Below, piece by piece: positions 16,478-26,128 of a stretch of 64,000 nucleotides of DNA. The DNA comes from Verrucomicrobiia bacterium (GTDB lineage Bacteria > Patescibacteriota > Saccharimonadia > Saccharimonadales > Saccharimonadaceae). Where the stretch lies: NCBI GenBank assembly GCA_035629335.1, contig DASPIB010000001.1, forward strand, positions 310,001 to 374,000. The letters are read 5' to 3'. The notes below the pieces were generated by a model. That model was not told the DNA's origin. It did not search any database and saw only the letters and a program-made list of their open reading frames with translations. Every line of letters begins with the position of its first letter. Within the stretch, counting starts at the first letter, position 1. The position numbers and the translations under genes are program-made.

Positions 16478-17668
16478 TTATACTGGCTCTCGATTGTCAA
16501 AAATAACGGCGTTTTTTAGCTCTTCCGGCAAAAAGCCCTTTTCGTGCTGAAAATCTGCCTCCCATTTGTAACCTTTATTGTAGCCGAGGTCTTTCATTAG
16601 TTTTGTGGGGGCATTGCGCAAATGCAGCGGCACCTGAGCATCCGGGAACTGTTTTGCAAGCTCTAGCGCTCGGCTCATAGCACTGGTAGTGGCGCGTGAT
16701 TTTTTAGATTTTGCCAGAGCGGTCGCCGTGTGAAACAAAACATACTGAGCTTCAGGCATACCAATTCGCTCAACTGCCTGAAAAGCTGCCACTGCCAGGC
16801 CCAGCGCACCATTGCCAGCCAGGCCAATATCTTCGGAGGCGAAAATAATCATTCGCCGGGCAATAAACTTCGGGTCTTCGCCGGCCTGGATCATGCGGGC
16901 AAGATAATAAAGGCTGGCGTCAACATTGCTGCCGCGCAAGCTTTTGATAAAGGCACTAATAACGTTGTAGTGCATCTCGCCTTTTTTGTCGTAACCGGGA
17001 ATCCGTTTTTGGGCGGCTGTTTTAACAATTTCAGGCGTAATTTTTTCACCTAGCTGCAGCGCGAGTTCCAGGTTGCCAAGGGCGATCCGGGCGTCACCGC
17101 CGGCTAGTTCGGCCAGATAATCAATGGCTTTTGGGGTGATACGCTTGCTGGCCTTTTCAATCTTTAGGGCTCGTTTAATAATGGCGATGAGGTCATCCTT
17201 AGATAACGGCTCAAGCACCAGTACGCGGCTGCGACTTAGTAGCGGAGTAATAATTTCAAAGCTAGGATTTTCAGTGGTGGCGCCAATCAGGGTAATAAGC
17301 CCGCTTTCAACGTGGGGCAAAAAGGCGTCCTGCTGGGCCTTATTAAAGCGATGAATTTCATCAACGAATAAAATTGTTCGCTGGCGTAGGTTCCAATTAA
17401 GCTTGGCGCGTTCAACTACTTTTGTGACATCGGCCTTGCCAGCGGTGACGGCACTGAGTTCAATGAAATCTGCACCGGTCTCTTTGGCGATGATTCGTGC
17501 TAAGGTGGTTTTTCCACTACCCGGCGGCCCCCACAAAATTAAGTTAACCGGTAATTTATCGCGCACAATCCGCTGCAAAATTTCGCCACTACCAAGCAAC
17601 TGGCGTTGACCAATGACGTCAGTAAGAGTGGTGGGGCGAAGGCGTTCTGCCAGCGGTTGCTGTTGCAT
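16478..17668 (-). CDS. rarA: Replication-associated recombination protein A (RarA/MgsA), AAA+ ATPase
   Basis: Clamp-loader-like AAA+ ATPase acting at stalled replication forks. The N-terminal [21 protein letters not shown] is typical. Walker A GPPGSGKT (about residue 47), Walker [11 protein letters not shown] (about 99), sensor 1 GATTENP and the C-terminal MgsA tetramerisation domain ([29 protein letters not shown]) are all present. 396 residues is near the usual length. The extended -10 box TGCTATACT ends 6 bases before the ATG, so the mRNA is probably leaderless. Confidence 0.95.
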   Translation of the reverse strand: MQQQPLAERLRPTTLTDVIGQRQLLGSGEILQRIVRDKLPVNLILWGPPGSGKTTLARIIAKETGADFIELSAVTAGKADVTKVVERAKLNWNLRQRTILFVDEIHRFNKAQQDAFLPHVESGLITLIGATTENPSFEIITPLLSRSRVLVLEPLSKDDLIAIIKRALKIEKASKRITPKAIDYLAELAGGDARIALGNLELALQLGEKITPEIVKTAAQKRIPGYDKKGEMHYNVISAFIKSLRGSNVDASLYYLARMIQAGEDPKFIARRMIIFASEDIGLAGNGALGLAVAAFQAVERIGMPEAQYVLFHTATALAKSKKSRATTSAMSRALELAKQFPDAQVPLHLRNAPTKLMKDLGYNKGYKWEADFQHEKGFLPEELKNAVIFDNREPV

Positions 17669-17674
17669 ACGTAT

Positions 17675-17683
17675 AGTATAGCA
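17675..17683 (-). promoter_or_regulatory. Extended -10 of rarA (leaderless)
   Basis: TGCTATACT on the minus strand, 6 bases before the ATG. Confidence 0.65.
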
Positions 17684-17698
17684 TATTTTATGTTTTTA

Positions 17699-17707
17699 TG
17701 ATATAGT
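17699..17707 (+). promoter_or_regulatory. Extended -10 of the 17745 gene
   Basis: TGATATAGT; divergent from and adjacent to the rarA promoter. Confidence 0.55.
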
Positions 17708-17744
17708 AGTGGTAAGTGACTCGACAAGATCCTTAAAGAAAGGC

Positions 17745-18269
17745 ATGGCAATGGCAACCACCTACGAGCGGGCATTGCTACTCACTCACATGCAGGTGCC
17801 ACGGCGCAGCAGCGACCAGCTCTCGGCTGTGCTGAAGCAGAAGGTTGGTGAAAATATCGGGTATATCACCGATAGCCAGCTGCTCGCCATCTGGAGTGGT
17901 GGTGGTAATATGCTGTGGCGTACCTGCCGACATTACGCCAGCTGGTATGCCGCGCTTAAGGCACTGGATCGGCTGTCGGTGGCACTGTCGCCGCGCGCGC
18001 CGTGGCCGCTGTGTCGCACAATGGTCTACTTGTGGTCACTGACTGGAATGACTGGCGCTGAGCTGTCAGACCACGAAGTTACCACGCTTGTGGCCTGGAT
18101 GACCGACCGCAAGCAGCTAGTTCAAATGACTTATCTGTTCCGCAAGGTCTGCGAGCGCAGCACCGAAGGGGAAAAGCAAATTGCTCTCGCTTTGTCGCTT
18201 AATAACGAAGCAGCAGCGCGTCAGCTGCTGTGCGCTGGTGGTATTATCGAAGCACGAGCAGCGGCTTAG
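17745..18269 (+). CDS. Hypothetical protein, 174 aa
   Basis: Not recognised. AAAGAAAGG lies just before the ATG at 17745 (a second ATG follows at 17751). Helical, with Trp/Cys-rich middle (GGGNMLWRTCRHYASWYAAL) and a C-terminal helix rich in Ala. No signal peptide. Divergent from rarA, closed by a hairpin with a good T-tract. Confidence 0.6.
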   Translation: MAMATTYERALLLTHMQVPRRSSDQLSAVLKQKVGENIGYITDSQLLAIWSGGGNMLWRTCRHYASWYAALKALDRLSVALSPRAPWPLCRTMVYLWSLTGMTGAELSDHEVTTLVAWMTDRKQLVQMTYLFRKVCERSTEGEKQIALALSLNNEAAARQLLCAGGIIEARAAA

Positions 18270-18275
18270 GCACCG

Positions 18276-18316
18276 GCCAATGCGTCTACGAGATTTCTCG
18301 GGCGCATTGGCTTTTT
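18276..18316 (+). terminator. Terminator of the 17745 gene
   Basis: GCCAATGCG / CGCATTGGC with an inner CGAGA/TCTCG, then TTTTT. Confidence 0.75.
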
Positions 18317-18375
18317 AATGAGTTAGATTTTATACTACCGATATTCATCCAGTACGCGCAGTGTGAGGTGGGGTA

Positions 18376-18660
18376 ATGACCAAGCGAAACAATGATCAGC
18401 AAAATCAGTCACGCGAAATCTCAAAAGAAGCCTTGCATGCATTCGCTGGCGATGAACGGCGGAATGTTGCCACTCAGCTCTGGAATAAGCTCTGTCGTGA
18501 AGCGGAAACCTGGAATCCGGCGTTGGATGACATTAGAAATCTCTGCGAGGAACTAGCGAAGCGGCACCTACACGGCTTCGGGCAAAAGAATCAAGCGTTG
18601 CTTAATGATTGGGCGCGATATCTCAGCGGGCCAGCAATGGCCGAGCAGAAGAAGCGGTAG
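18376..18660 (+). CDS. Hypothetical protein, 94 aa
   Basis: Not recognised. GAGGTGGGG before the ATG. Small, charged, all-helical; ends in KKR. No membrane segment. Single-gene unit closed by two successive hairpins. Confidence 0.55.
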   Translation: MTKRNNDQQNQSREISKEALHAFAGDERRNVATQLWNKLCREAETWNPALDDIRNLCEELAKRHLHGFGQKNQALLNDWARYLSGPAMAEQKKR

Positions 18661-18677
18661 TTCACTACGACCCATCG

Positions 18678-18713
18678 GCACCGGTGCGCTTTTTCACACA
18701 AGCGCACCGGTGC
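18678..18713 (+). terminator. Hairpin after the 18376 gene
   Basis: GCACCGGTGCGCTT / AAGCGCACCGGTGC, perfect 14 bp, no T-tract. Confidence 0.6.
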
Positions 18714-18726
18714 TCAACAAACCATA

Positions 18727-18752
18727 GGCTCCAAAAAGGAGCCTTTTTCTTT
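18727..18752 (+). terminator. Second terminator before the SPFH gene
   Basis: GGCTCC / GGAGCC, loop AAAAA, then TTTTTCTTTT; a classical intrinsic terminator. Confidence 0.75.
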
Positions 18753-18789
18753 TATCTCATTTCCCTTACACTAGTAACAAAGGAGATAT

Positions 18790-19539
18790 ATGGACGCACT
18801 ATTTATTTGGATAATTATCATAATTTTGGCGCTGGCGCTCGCGGGGCTCAAAATTATTAACCAGTACCAACAGGGTGTGGTGCTGACGCTTGGGAAGTTT
18901 TCAGGTGTGCGCCGGCCCGGCCTGCGGGTGGTGTGGCCGTTTATTCAGCAAATGATTCGGGTGGATATGCGCTCGACGCCGATCGATGTACCAAAACAAG
19001 AGGTTATTACCCGCGATAACGTGACGGTTAATGTTGACGCTGTGGTGTATTTCCGGGTAATAGACTCCCCAAAAGCGGTGCTTGAAACCACTAATTACAT
19101 TTATGCCACCAGCCAGTTCGCCCAAGCGGCGCTGCGCGATGTTGCCGGTAACGTTGATATGGACGACCTGCTGGGTAAACGCGAGCAGATTAGTCAGGAA
19201 ATTAAGCAGATTGTCGATGCCCAAACCGATCAGTGGGGAATTGACGTTGAAAACGTAAAAATCCAGAATATTGAACTGCCGCACGATATGAAACGCGCCA
19301 TGGCCAAACAAGCCGAAGCCGAACGCGAGCGCCGAGCGGTTATTATTACTGCCGAAGGCGAAAAAGCCGCCGCTATGCAGGTGGCTGAAGCCGCTGAGAT
19401 GCTTAGCAAAGTGCCAGGCGGTGTAAGCATTCGTACACTCCAAACTTTAGAAAAAATTGCTACCGAACCATCGCAGAAAACCGTTTTTGTGTTGCCGGCA
19501 GAGCTGATGGACTTTGCGAAGCATTTTGGTAAGAAATAA
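18790..19539 (+). CDS. SPFH/Band 7 protein, slipin (stomatin-like)
   Basis: Membrane-scaffold protein that forms oligomeric microdomains. One N-terminal transmembrane helix (IWIIIIILALALAGL), then the SPFH core: QYQQGVVLTLGKFSG, RPGLRVVWPFIQ, a DVPKQEVITRDNV segment and VDAVVYFRV, followed by a charged coiled coil (AEAERERRAVIITAEGEK) and a short C-terminus. 249 residues fits bacterial slipins. AAGGAGATAT precedes the ATG. An NfeD partner, common elsewhere, is absent here. Confidence 0.9.
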   Translation: MDALFIWIIIIILALALAGLKIINQYQQGVVLTLGKFSGVRRPGLRVVWPFIQQMIRVDMRSTPIDVPKQEVITRDNVTVNVDAVVYFRVIDSPKAVLETTNYIYATSQFAQAALRDVAGNVDMDDLLGKREQISQEIKQIVDAQTDQWGIDVENVKIQNIELPHDMKRAMAKQAEAERERRAVIITAEGEKAAAMQVAEAAEMLSKVPGGVSIRTLQTLEKIATEPSQKTVFVLPAELMDFAKHFGKK

Positions 19540-19577
19540 TAAGCAAACTCTTAAAAACGCAGATCTCTTTAGCGCTA

Positions 19578-19606
19578 TTGATCATAACCTAAGAAAGTTA
19601 TAAGAT
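19578..19606 (+). promoter_or_regulatory. Promoter of the 19644 gene
   Basis: TTGATC, 17 bp, TAAGAT. Confidence 0.55.
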
Positions 19607-19643
19607 TAGCCTAGCTGGACCCAACCGATAGCAAGGAGCGGGC

Positions 19644-20231
19644 ATGGCTGGTTCGATTACAATTGATGCTAGGACCCAGGATCTGCAAATCAATTTGTAT
19701 TTGGCAGCTCCCAAGAAATCGGTAAAATTCAACGCGGAGCCACTGTTTAAGGCCCTACGCGAAATTGCCAACGGGAAAGTGACGTCCAGACTTTACCGCA
19801 ATGATGGTAAGTTTCTGATTGCGGATGCGAACGCACTTGCGGTTGCACTCGTCAAATCGAGAAAGTCTGTACTTGGTTTGTGTGTTGAGTTTGGTTTGGA
19901 GGAAGAGCTGGAGTTGGTGCCGTGTGGCGTTCGCGATGAGATGGTCACGATCTCACTGCGGCGAATTCATGGCGAGAACTGTGACCGCGCAAAGTGGCCT
20001 CTTGATGTAGACTGGGAAGTAAAAGTGGATCAAGGGTCTAAGCTAGTCTTTTCAGTGCCGCGAGACGACATGGTATGCCCTTTGGCGGATAGCAAGCTAC
20101 CGGTGACGTGCGGTTTCCGGATGAGGCTTGTCTACGATTCAACTTCGCGCGCTGAAACGACAGAGTTTAATAAGTGGGTCAGCAACTCCAACGAGATGAT
20201 CGTTAAAGCCTACCGCCGCCTTTTTGGCTAG
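19644..20231 (+). CDS. Hypothetical protein, 195 aa
   Basis: Not recognised. AAGGAGCGGGC before the ATG. Soluble, mixed alpha/beta; strand-like segments ITIDARTQDLQINLYLA, KLVFSVPRDDMVCPL and GFRMRLVYDSTSRAE. Three cysteines. Own promoter and a very stable terminator; belongs to the orphan hairpin-closed set. Confidence 0.6.
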   Translation: MAGSITIDARTQDLQINLYLAAPKKSVKFNAEPLFKALREIANGKVTSRLYRNDGKFLIADANALAVALVKSRKSVLGLCVEFGLEEELELVPCGVRDEMVTISLRRIHGENCDRAKWPLDVDWEVKVDQGSKLVFSVPRDDMVCPLADSKLPVTCGFRMRLVYDSTSRAETTEFNKWVSNSNEMIVKAYRRLFG

Positions 20232-20259
20232 CGACACGCCTGCTTAAGGGCTGCATAGC

Positions 20260-20303
20260 ACAGCCTGTTTTCAAGAAACTTTTTGAAAACAGGCTGTTTT
20301 TTA
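20260..20303 (+). terminator. Terminator of the 19644 gene
   Basis: ACAGCCTGTTTTCAA and its complement, 15 bp perfect, followed by TTTTTTAT. Confidence 0.8.
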
Positions 20304-20312
20304 TAAGATTAC

Positions 20313-20341
20313 TTGAGTAAAAAGGTGTTTTTCGGTAAAAT
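20313..20341 (+). promoter_or_regulatory. Promoter of tRNA-Phe
   Basis: TTGAGT, 17 bp, TAAAAT. Confidence 0.7.
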
Positions 20342-20374
20342 GATGGAAGTCGCCTTACTTATTGAGGTAGTTGT

Positions 20375-20450
20375 GGCTCTTTAGCTCAGTTGGTAGAGCA
20401 GAGGCCTGAAGAGCCTTGTGTCCCCAGTTCGAGTCTGGGAGGAGCCACCA
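20375..20450 (+). tRNA. tRNA-Phe (anticodon GAA)
   Basis: Acceptor GGCTCTT/AGGAGCC; anticodon stem GAGGC/GCCTT around loop CTGAAGA, anticodon GAA; T arm CCCAG/CTGGG; CCA encoded. Confidence 0.95.
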
Positions 20451-20455
20451 AGATA

Positions 20456-20500
20456 TAATAGAAATATCGTCGAGTATTAAACTCGACGATATTTCTATTA
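20456..20500 (+). terminator. Terminator after tRNA-Phe
   Basis: Perfect 20-bp stem from TAATAGAAATATCG through CGAGT, loop ATTAA. Confidence 0.75.
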
Positions 20501-20719
20501 CTCTCGATTTTATCGTCCTGTCTGTGAGCGAATAATTTTAGCAGAATTGATGCTTGCGTTAGGAAGCGAGCGGGCTGTGGTTAAAACTACCTTAATTAAG
20601 TAAGCTATGGTAAAATCTAAATATTGTAGGTGCTTATGCTTACCCGCAGTGGAAAATGAAGGAACATAAACAATAGAATAGCGTTAGTGAGCTGCTACTT
20701 GTATCGGAGGGGACAACGG

Positions 20720-23700
20720 ATGGGCAAGGGTAACGAAGGTAAAAAAATAAGATCGGAAAGCAGTCAAAAGGTGTTTACGCTGCCTCGTATGCTGGGCATT
20801 CTTATATTTGCTGCGCTTGCACTTGTAGGGTCGGTACCATCGTCGGTATTCGCTGCGCCTGGCGGGGTAAGTAGCGGGCTTGTGACCTGGCAGAAGGCAG
20901 ACGATGGCACGGCGACTGGTGCTTCTTGGGGTGACGCGAGTGGTAATGGCAATACCGCCACTCAGGCTGTCGCAGCAAATCAGCCGATTTTTGTACCAAG
21001 TGGCATCAACTTTAACCCGGCCTTTCAATTTACTGGTACGAGATGGCTCGATTACAGCAGCACCTTGGGTGTTGAAGGCGCCAACAGTTTCAGTTCATCT
21101 GTAGCTTTTAAAGCGACCGCAGTATCTAATCATGACTTATTTTCTAACAATGGGGGCGCAGATAATAATTTTCGTTTCGGTTACGGCACAAACGGAGGAG
21201 CGTTTCTGGGCCGTGGAGGTGGTGGGGGAACATGTAGCGCTAATACAACCACCACTACCCCAATTCAAACAGCGGCTGTAGCATCGTACACGCGGACAAG
21301 TCCAAATGCCACAGTTTACCTAAACTCCGCTACAGGTACTACGGGTACCTGTGATATGCCTATTAATGCCGCCAACCGAATGCTTGGTCGGCGACTGCAA
21401 CCAGGGCAAGGCTCAGCAATTTTCCAGGGCTTTATGAGTGAATTTGTCCACTATAGCCGTGCACTCACTACTGATGAATTGGCACGTGTCCAATCATATT
21501 CCGCCGCTAAATACGGTGCGACGTTAGTTTCTTCTGACTATGTCGCCAGTGACGGCACGGTCTTTTGGAACAACACGGCCAATGCCCCGTACAATAACAA
21601 CATCACGGTCATTGGTCGCGACGATGCAAGCCCGCTAAACCAAAAACAATCCAAAGCGGAGACGCTCGATAGTCTTCTAACTGTAGGTAACGGTAATACA
21701 ATTGCCGCAGATAATGCCAGCAACCCTAATAATTTTGCTGCCGATAGATCCTTCTTTGCTTTTGGCGACAATGGAGCCACTACAGTTGCTAGCGGGGTGC
21801 TTAGCGGCGGAGCTGCGAACCAAGTGCGCATGGGGCGCGCCTGGAAAGTTCAAGAAACTGGTACCGTAGGTTCAGTGAAAATTCGTATTCCAGCTTCTAA
21901 AATAGCTGGCACAGCGCCAGTGCTCGTACGTAGCACCGACGATACCTTTTCGGTTAGTGACACGCTTGTTCCGCTATCGCCCGATGGTGCTGGCAATTAT
22001 GAAGTGAACTGGGATTTTAGCAATGGCGACTACTTCACTTTTGCGTTTCTAGGGGCTGCGCCTGGTGGTGTGTTCGGCTTGACTACGTGGCAAAAAGCAA
22101 ACGATGGAACGCTGAACGGTCTCGCCGGGACCACCACTTGGCTCGATTCGAGTGGTAATGGCAACACTGCTGTGCGTTCGGGCGGCGGATTTTCTGAAGC
22201 TGGTATGAACTTCAACCCTGGCTGGAACTTTACTGGCAACGCTGCCTGGGCATACACATCAGCCCTTGGCGTACAAGGCACCAATAACTTTAGTTCTATA
22301 GTTGCTCTGCAGCATAATGTAAGTGCCAATGGCGTATATTTCGGCAACCGCGCGAGTTCAGCTGGTAGCAACTTTCTTGCTACCAGCACAGCTGCAGGGG
22401 CGTCATCTGTCGGGCGCGGCGGCGACGGCGGTGCTTGCGGAGCGACATCTACCGTAACGGCGCCAGTAGGCGTGTCGCGTATTACTTCGTATAAGCGCGA
22501 GTATCCTAGTGCCGTAGCTTACCTAAATGGGGCAGGTGGACCAACGGGTACTTGTAATATGAACATTACGGCTACGTTCCGGCAGTTGGGTAAAAGGGAT
22601 CAAACGAGTGTCGGTGATGCAAACTACAGCGGCTTAATGGGTGAGTTTATCCATTACGGCCATGCATTGTCTGATGCGGAATTCAATCGCGTTAACTCGT
22701 ATGTGGCTCTAAAATATGGCATCACCCTCGACCAGACCTCACCTCAAAGTTACGTTGCCAGTGATGGCGCCACGACCTTTTGGAGCGCCACTACTAATAA
22801 TGGGTACAACAATAACATCACAGGTATTGGGCGCGACGATCTTTCTGCCCTTAACCAAAAGCAATCAAAGTCGGTTAATACAGAAGGTCTGGTAACCATA
22901 GGCCACGGCACCATTGCGGCTGATAATATATCGAATCCTAATAATTTTGCCGCTAATAACTCGTTTTTGATGTTTGGTGATAACAACGGTGATATTGATT
23001 GGACGACTTCTGGGGCCCCAATAAACAAACAGATTACCGGCCGTACATTTAAGGTGCAAAAAACTGGTACGGTTGGCTCGACAAGGGTGCAGGTTCCTGA
23101 TGATTCGTCAACATTTGCCACTAAGTTGTCACCCGAGGTAAACACGATTTACCTGCTGGTCGACACCGATAGCGACTTTACTAGTGGCGCCACGATTGTC
23201 CCAATGACACTCAATGGCGCTAATTGGGAAGGAGACGTTACGCTAGCTAATGGTAACTTCTTTGCCTTCGCCACTGATGCACCGCTGATCGACCTATCTA
23301 TTTCCAAAACAGACGACACTACTGCCTATACACCCGGCACCAGCACAACTTACACGATCGTGGTTGCAAGTGCGAATACCAGCTTGACTACTGCCACCAA
23401 TGCTCCTGTTCAAGATCTGCTACCGAGCGGCATTACTACTGCAAGTTGGACTTGTGGCGTGGTAACCGGCGGCGCTACCTGCGCCCAGCCAAGTGGAGCC
23501 GGAGCTATTAATACCACTGCCACACTACCTCCCGGCAGTTCCGTGACCTACAGTATTACCATTACAATTCCAGCGGAGTACACTGGCAACCTTTCAAATA
23601 CCGCTACAGTAGCTGCACCAACCGGCACGACTGAAAACGTTACTGATAATAACTCGGCGACGGATACCAATACCTATTCGCGCATTGAGTACCGCAAAAC

Positions 23701-25111
23701 CGTTACCCCAACGCCAACCACGCCAATTACACCAGGTCAAACCTTCACCTATACTATTACTGCTGAAAATATGGGCGAAACACCATTAACCGGCATCACT
23801 GTGACTGACGATATGACCGATGTCATTGACGACGCTACATACAATAACAACGCAACTGCCAGTGACGGTGCAGCACCAACCTACAGCGCCCCTCACCTCA
23901 GTTGGACAGGCGACGTAGCCGTGGGGGCGACGGTTACTATTACCTATACGGTCACGGCTAATAATCCGATGGCTGGGGATGGTATTTTAATCAATAGCAT
24001 CAGCGGCACTGGACCTGCAAGCAACTGTACTTCAGCAACTGCCACCACCAACCCAAACTGTTTTGTGCGTTTGCCACAACCAGACATTGGCAGTAACAAA
24101 ACAGTGGTGAGTCCTACGGCTAATCCCAAAGCTGGTGAAACCGTGACGTATCGATTTACCGTTGATAACAGTGGGGCCGCCGCTGCGACCGGGGTGGCTG
24201 TTGGAGATAATTTGGCTGGCGTGCTTGATGATGCTATCTATAACGGCGATGCGACAGCAACGGCGGGCACAGTCACCTACAGCGCTGCAAACCAACAACT
24301 CACTTGGAATGGCGACTTGGCCGCAGACGGGAGCGCGGGTGATTCGGCAATCATTGAGTACAGTGTTACCATTAAAGCAGCTGATGAGCTTGGTGATGGC
24401 ATGCTCAATAACGGCGTCTTTAGCGGTGGCTGTCCGAATCCTGTCATTTTTGACCCAGCCAATCCTGGCTACAATGCCGATTGTGTTACACAGACGGCCA
24501 TTATGGCATGGATAGTGACAAAAACCATGATAGCGCCAGAGGAGATTTTGCCTGGAGACACGCTCACCTACAACCTTACCGTTGAGAATACCGGTGCGGC
24601 TGACCTTACCGGAGCAGATGCTCCTTCGATCTCCGACAATATGGCTCAAGTGCTCGATGACGCCATTTACAATGAGGATGCGACTGCTAGTGCCGGCCCG
24701 GCACCAACCTTCACCGCCTCGCAGCTGACGTGGTCGGGTGATGTCGCCACTGATCAGGCGGTGACCGTAAGCTACTCGGTAACGATAAAGCCACAATCCG
24801 AACTGACAGACAAAACGCTGCTAAATACAGTAGCGGGCGGCCAGTGCCCAACATCGCCAATTACAGATGAGAGTGATCCGAACTTCAGAGCAGCGTGCGT
24901 GGTGATGGCTACGGTGAATGACTTACCGCCAACCCCAACGCCGACGCCAGTGCCAAGTCCTATGCCAAACACCCCCGACACTGGCACGGGTGGACTTGCC
25001 GATACAGGGGTGTCCTTTATTGCATCGATACTTTTAGCGTTTGCTGCGATCGGTATTGGTATTGGGGTAATGTATGTGCGACGAACAAGTGGGAGGTTCG
25101 ATAGACAATAA
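20720..25111 (+). CDS. Giant surface adhesin: two LamG-like regions, DUF11 repeats, LPXTG-type anchor
   Basis: About 1463 residues from the ATG at 20720 (GGAGGGG upstream; an earlier GTG lacks this). Signal peptide near residues 24-46 (MLGILIFAALALVG...SVFA). Two related ConA/LamG-like units follow (TWQKADDGT...WGDASGNGN and TWQKANDGT...WLDSSGNGN), each with a partner segment YVASDG...IGRDD...LNQKQSK. Then come four DUF11-type repeats (for example PGQTFTYTITAENMGETP) with the recurring phrase VLDDAIYN.DATA. A Pro/Thr spacer, LADTG, a hydrophobic helix and RRTSGRFDRQ form a cell-wall sorting signal with an unusual Ala in place of Pro. Likely role: contact with host cells or surfaces. No sortase in the window. 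The two halves arose by internal duplication. Confidence 0.85.
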   Translation: MGKGNEGKKIRSESSQKVFTLPRMLGILIFAALALVGSVPSSVFAAPGGVSSGLVTWQKADDGTATGASWGDASGNGNTATQAVAANQPIFVPSGINFNPAFQFTGTRWLDYSSTLGVEGANSFSSSVAFKATAVSNHDLFSNNGGADNNFRFGYGTNGGAFLGRGGGGGTCSANTTTTTPIQTAAVASYTRTSPNATVYLNSATGTTGTCDMPINAANRMLGRRLQPGQGSAIFQGFMSEFVHYSRALTTDELARVQSYSAAKYGATLVSSDYVASDGTVFWNNTANAPYNNNITVIGRDDASPLNQKQSKAETLDSLLTVGNGNTIAADNASNPNNFAADRSFFAFGDNGATTVASGVLSGGAANQVRMGRAWKVQETGTVGSVKIRIPASKIAGTAPVLVRSTDDTFSVSDTLVPLSPDGAGNYEVNWDFSNGDYFTFAFLGAAPGGVFGLTTWQKANDGTLNGLAGTTTWLDSSGNGNTAVRSGGGFSEAGMNFNPGWNFTGNAAWAYTSALGVQGTNNFSSIVALQHNVSANGVYFGNRASSAGSNFLATSTAAGASSVGRGGDGGACGATSTVTAPVGVSRITSYKREYPSAVAYLNGAGGPTGTCNMNITATFRQLGKRDQTSVGDANYSGLMGEFIHYGHALSDAEFNRVNSYVALKYGITLDQTSPQSYVASDGATTFWSATTNNGYNNNITGIGRDDLSALNQKQSKSVNTEGLVTIGHGTIAADNISNPNNFAANNSFLMFGDNNGDIDWTTSGAPINKQITGRTFKVQKTGTVGSTRVQVPDDSSTFATKLSPEVNTIYLLVDTDSDFTSGATIVPMTLNGANWEGDVTLANGNFFAFATDAPLIDLSISKTDDTTAYTPGTSTTYTIVVASANTSLTTATNAPVQDLLPSGITTASWTCGVVTGGATCAQPSGAGAINTTATLPPGSSVTYSITITIPAEYTGNLSNTATVAAPTGTTENVTDNNSATDTNTYSRIEYRKTVTPTPTTPITPGQTFTYTITAENMGETPLTGITVTDDMTDVIDDATYNNNATASDGAAPTYSAPHLSWTGDVAVGATVTITYTVTANNPMAGDGILINSISGTGPASNCTSATATTNPNCFVRLPQPDIGSNKTVVSPTANPKAGETVTYRFTVDNSGAAAATGVAVGDNLAGVLDDAIYNGDATATAGTVTYSAANQQLTWNGDLAADGSAGDSAIIEYSVTIKAADELGDGMLNNGVFSGGCPNPVIFDPANPGYNADCVTQTAIMAWIVTKTMIAPEEILPGDTLTYNLTVENTGAADLTGADAPSISDNMAQVLDDAIYNEDATASAGPAPTFTASQLTWSGDVATDQAVTVSYSVTIKPQSELTDKTLLNTVAGGQCPTSPITDESDPNFRAACVVMATVNDLPPTPTPTPVPSPMPNTPDTGTGGLADTGVSFIASILLAFAAIGIGIGVMYVRRTSGRFDRQ

Positions 25112-25371
25112 CAGAGGGGATGCATCTTCATACTAAGTGCAGACTAATAATGCAAAAAGATTACCATATACTGAGAGCATAATTACGAAACCCAGGTCTA
25201 TCAAGCGGTTATTGTAGAACGGCACTTTAAAGACAGGACCGTAAGGGGCATAGACTTAAATTATTGCAACTTATTTCGTTTTATTATATGGTAAACAATG
25301 TGCTAAAGTAATCCATTCCTTGTTGACAGTTGCATGAAATGACGGACAGACAGTAGACCAAGGAGAGTGCA
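25112..25371. other. Intergenic region between adhesin and the 25372 gene
   Basis: No gene or clear terminator seen. It holds promoter-like boxes (TTGCAA and TATTAT near 25264-25287; TTGACA at about 25323) for the next gene. Confidence 0.35.
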
Positions 25372-25797
25372 GTGTCTCGCATTATCAACCTCACTCCTCA
25401 TTCGCTTGTGATCCTGCAAGAGGATGAGCTGGGTGATCATGAGGTGGTTATTGGGCGCGGCGCGGCGGCAAGGCGGGGTGTGGTGAGTATCGCGCTTACA
25501 ATCCCTCCTCGGGTGGATGGGGCTGGCCGGCCATTGCCGGCAGCGGCGAAAGAGTTTAATACCCCGGTTGCACCTCTCATTTTGAATGGTATCCTAGTGC
25601 CGTTGATTGAGCGACGCTTCGGGCCACCGATAGATTTGCCAGAACCTAAGGAAGGTGTACTGCTTTTCGTCGGCGGCATTACGCTCGCCGCTGCGGTGGC
25701 AAGCGGGCGCCCAACCGCTGATCTCGTTACGCCGGGGGAGGCGGTTACGAAGGACGGAAAGCCCTTCGGCGTTTTGTCGCTTGCCCGCCATGGATAA
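25372..25797 (+). CDS. Hypothetical protein with NLTPH N-terminal motif
   Basis: 141 residues; GTG start with GGAGAG 5 bases upstream. It begins MSRIINLTPHSLVIL; short proteins with an I-x-NLTPH start are common in phages and actinobacteria, with unknown function, and I place it there by this motif only. The rest is small and Gly/Pro-rich, with RRFGPPIDLPEPKEGVLLFV and a helix ITLAAAVASGRP. Single-gene unit with a 16-bp perfect terminator stem. Confidence 0.6.
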   Translation: MSRIINLTPHSLVILQEDELGDHEVVIGRGAAARRGVVSIALTIPPRVDGAGRPLPAAAKEFNTPVAPLILNGILVPLIERRFGPPIDLPEPKEGVLLFVGGITLAAAVASGRPTADLVTPGEAVTKDGKPFGVLSLARHG

Positions 25798-25854
25798 ACG
25801 CAGCCGGTGACCATCTAGCATGTCGTTTTGTAGTGGTTAGGGCTGAGTGCAAAT

Positions 25855-25891
25855 GGATTACCACAGCCGCGTGGTGCGGCTGTGGTAATCC
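25855..25891 (+). terminator. Terminator of the 25372 gene
   Basis: GGATTACCACAGCCGC and its complement, 16 bp perfect, loop GTGGT. Confidence 0.7.
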
Positions 25892-26096
25892 TACAATTTT
25901 TGAACTTAGGTACATGATTAGAATAAGACAATCGATCAGGTAGTATTTAACAAATCTTGTGTATTTCCCGATTGTGCAATGAGGCTACCCGTATAGGTAT
26001 TTTGTATTTTCTCAATTGCTTACTGGTAGTACTTTAGGATAAAGCTAGTCTAATTTTGTTATGCTGCTAATTAAGACATAGCCGACCACATTAAAT
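25892..26096. other. Non-coding stretch between convergent orphan genes
   Basis: Nothing identified beyond AT-rich sequence. Confidence 0.3.
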
Positions 26097-26120
26097 CCCT
26101 GACCGCGCAAACGGCCAGGG
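26097..26120 (-). terminator. Hairpin after the 26129 gene
   Basis: CCCTGACCG / CGGCCAGGG with one mismatch, 6-base loop. Confidence 0.5.
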
Positions 26121-26128
26121 GTGAGTGG

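Noticed and set aside
18901-19443. 180-codon minus frame inside the SPFH gene
   Set aside because: Antisense to a well-conserved family gene; no ribosome-binding site.
24032-24796. 254-codon minus frame inside the adhesin
   Set aside because: Arises from the repetitive DUF11 coding sequence; no start signal.
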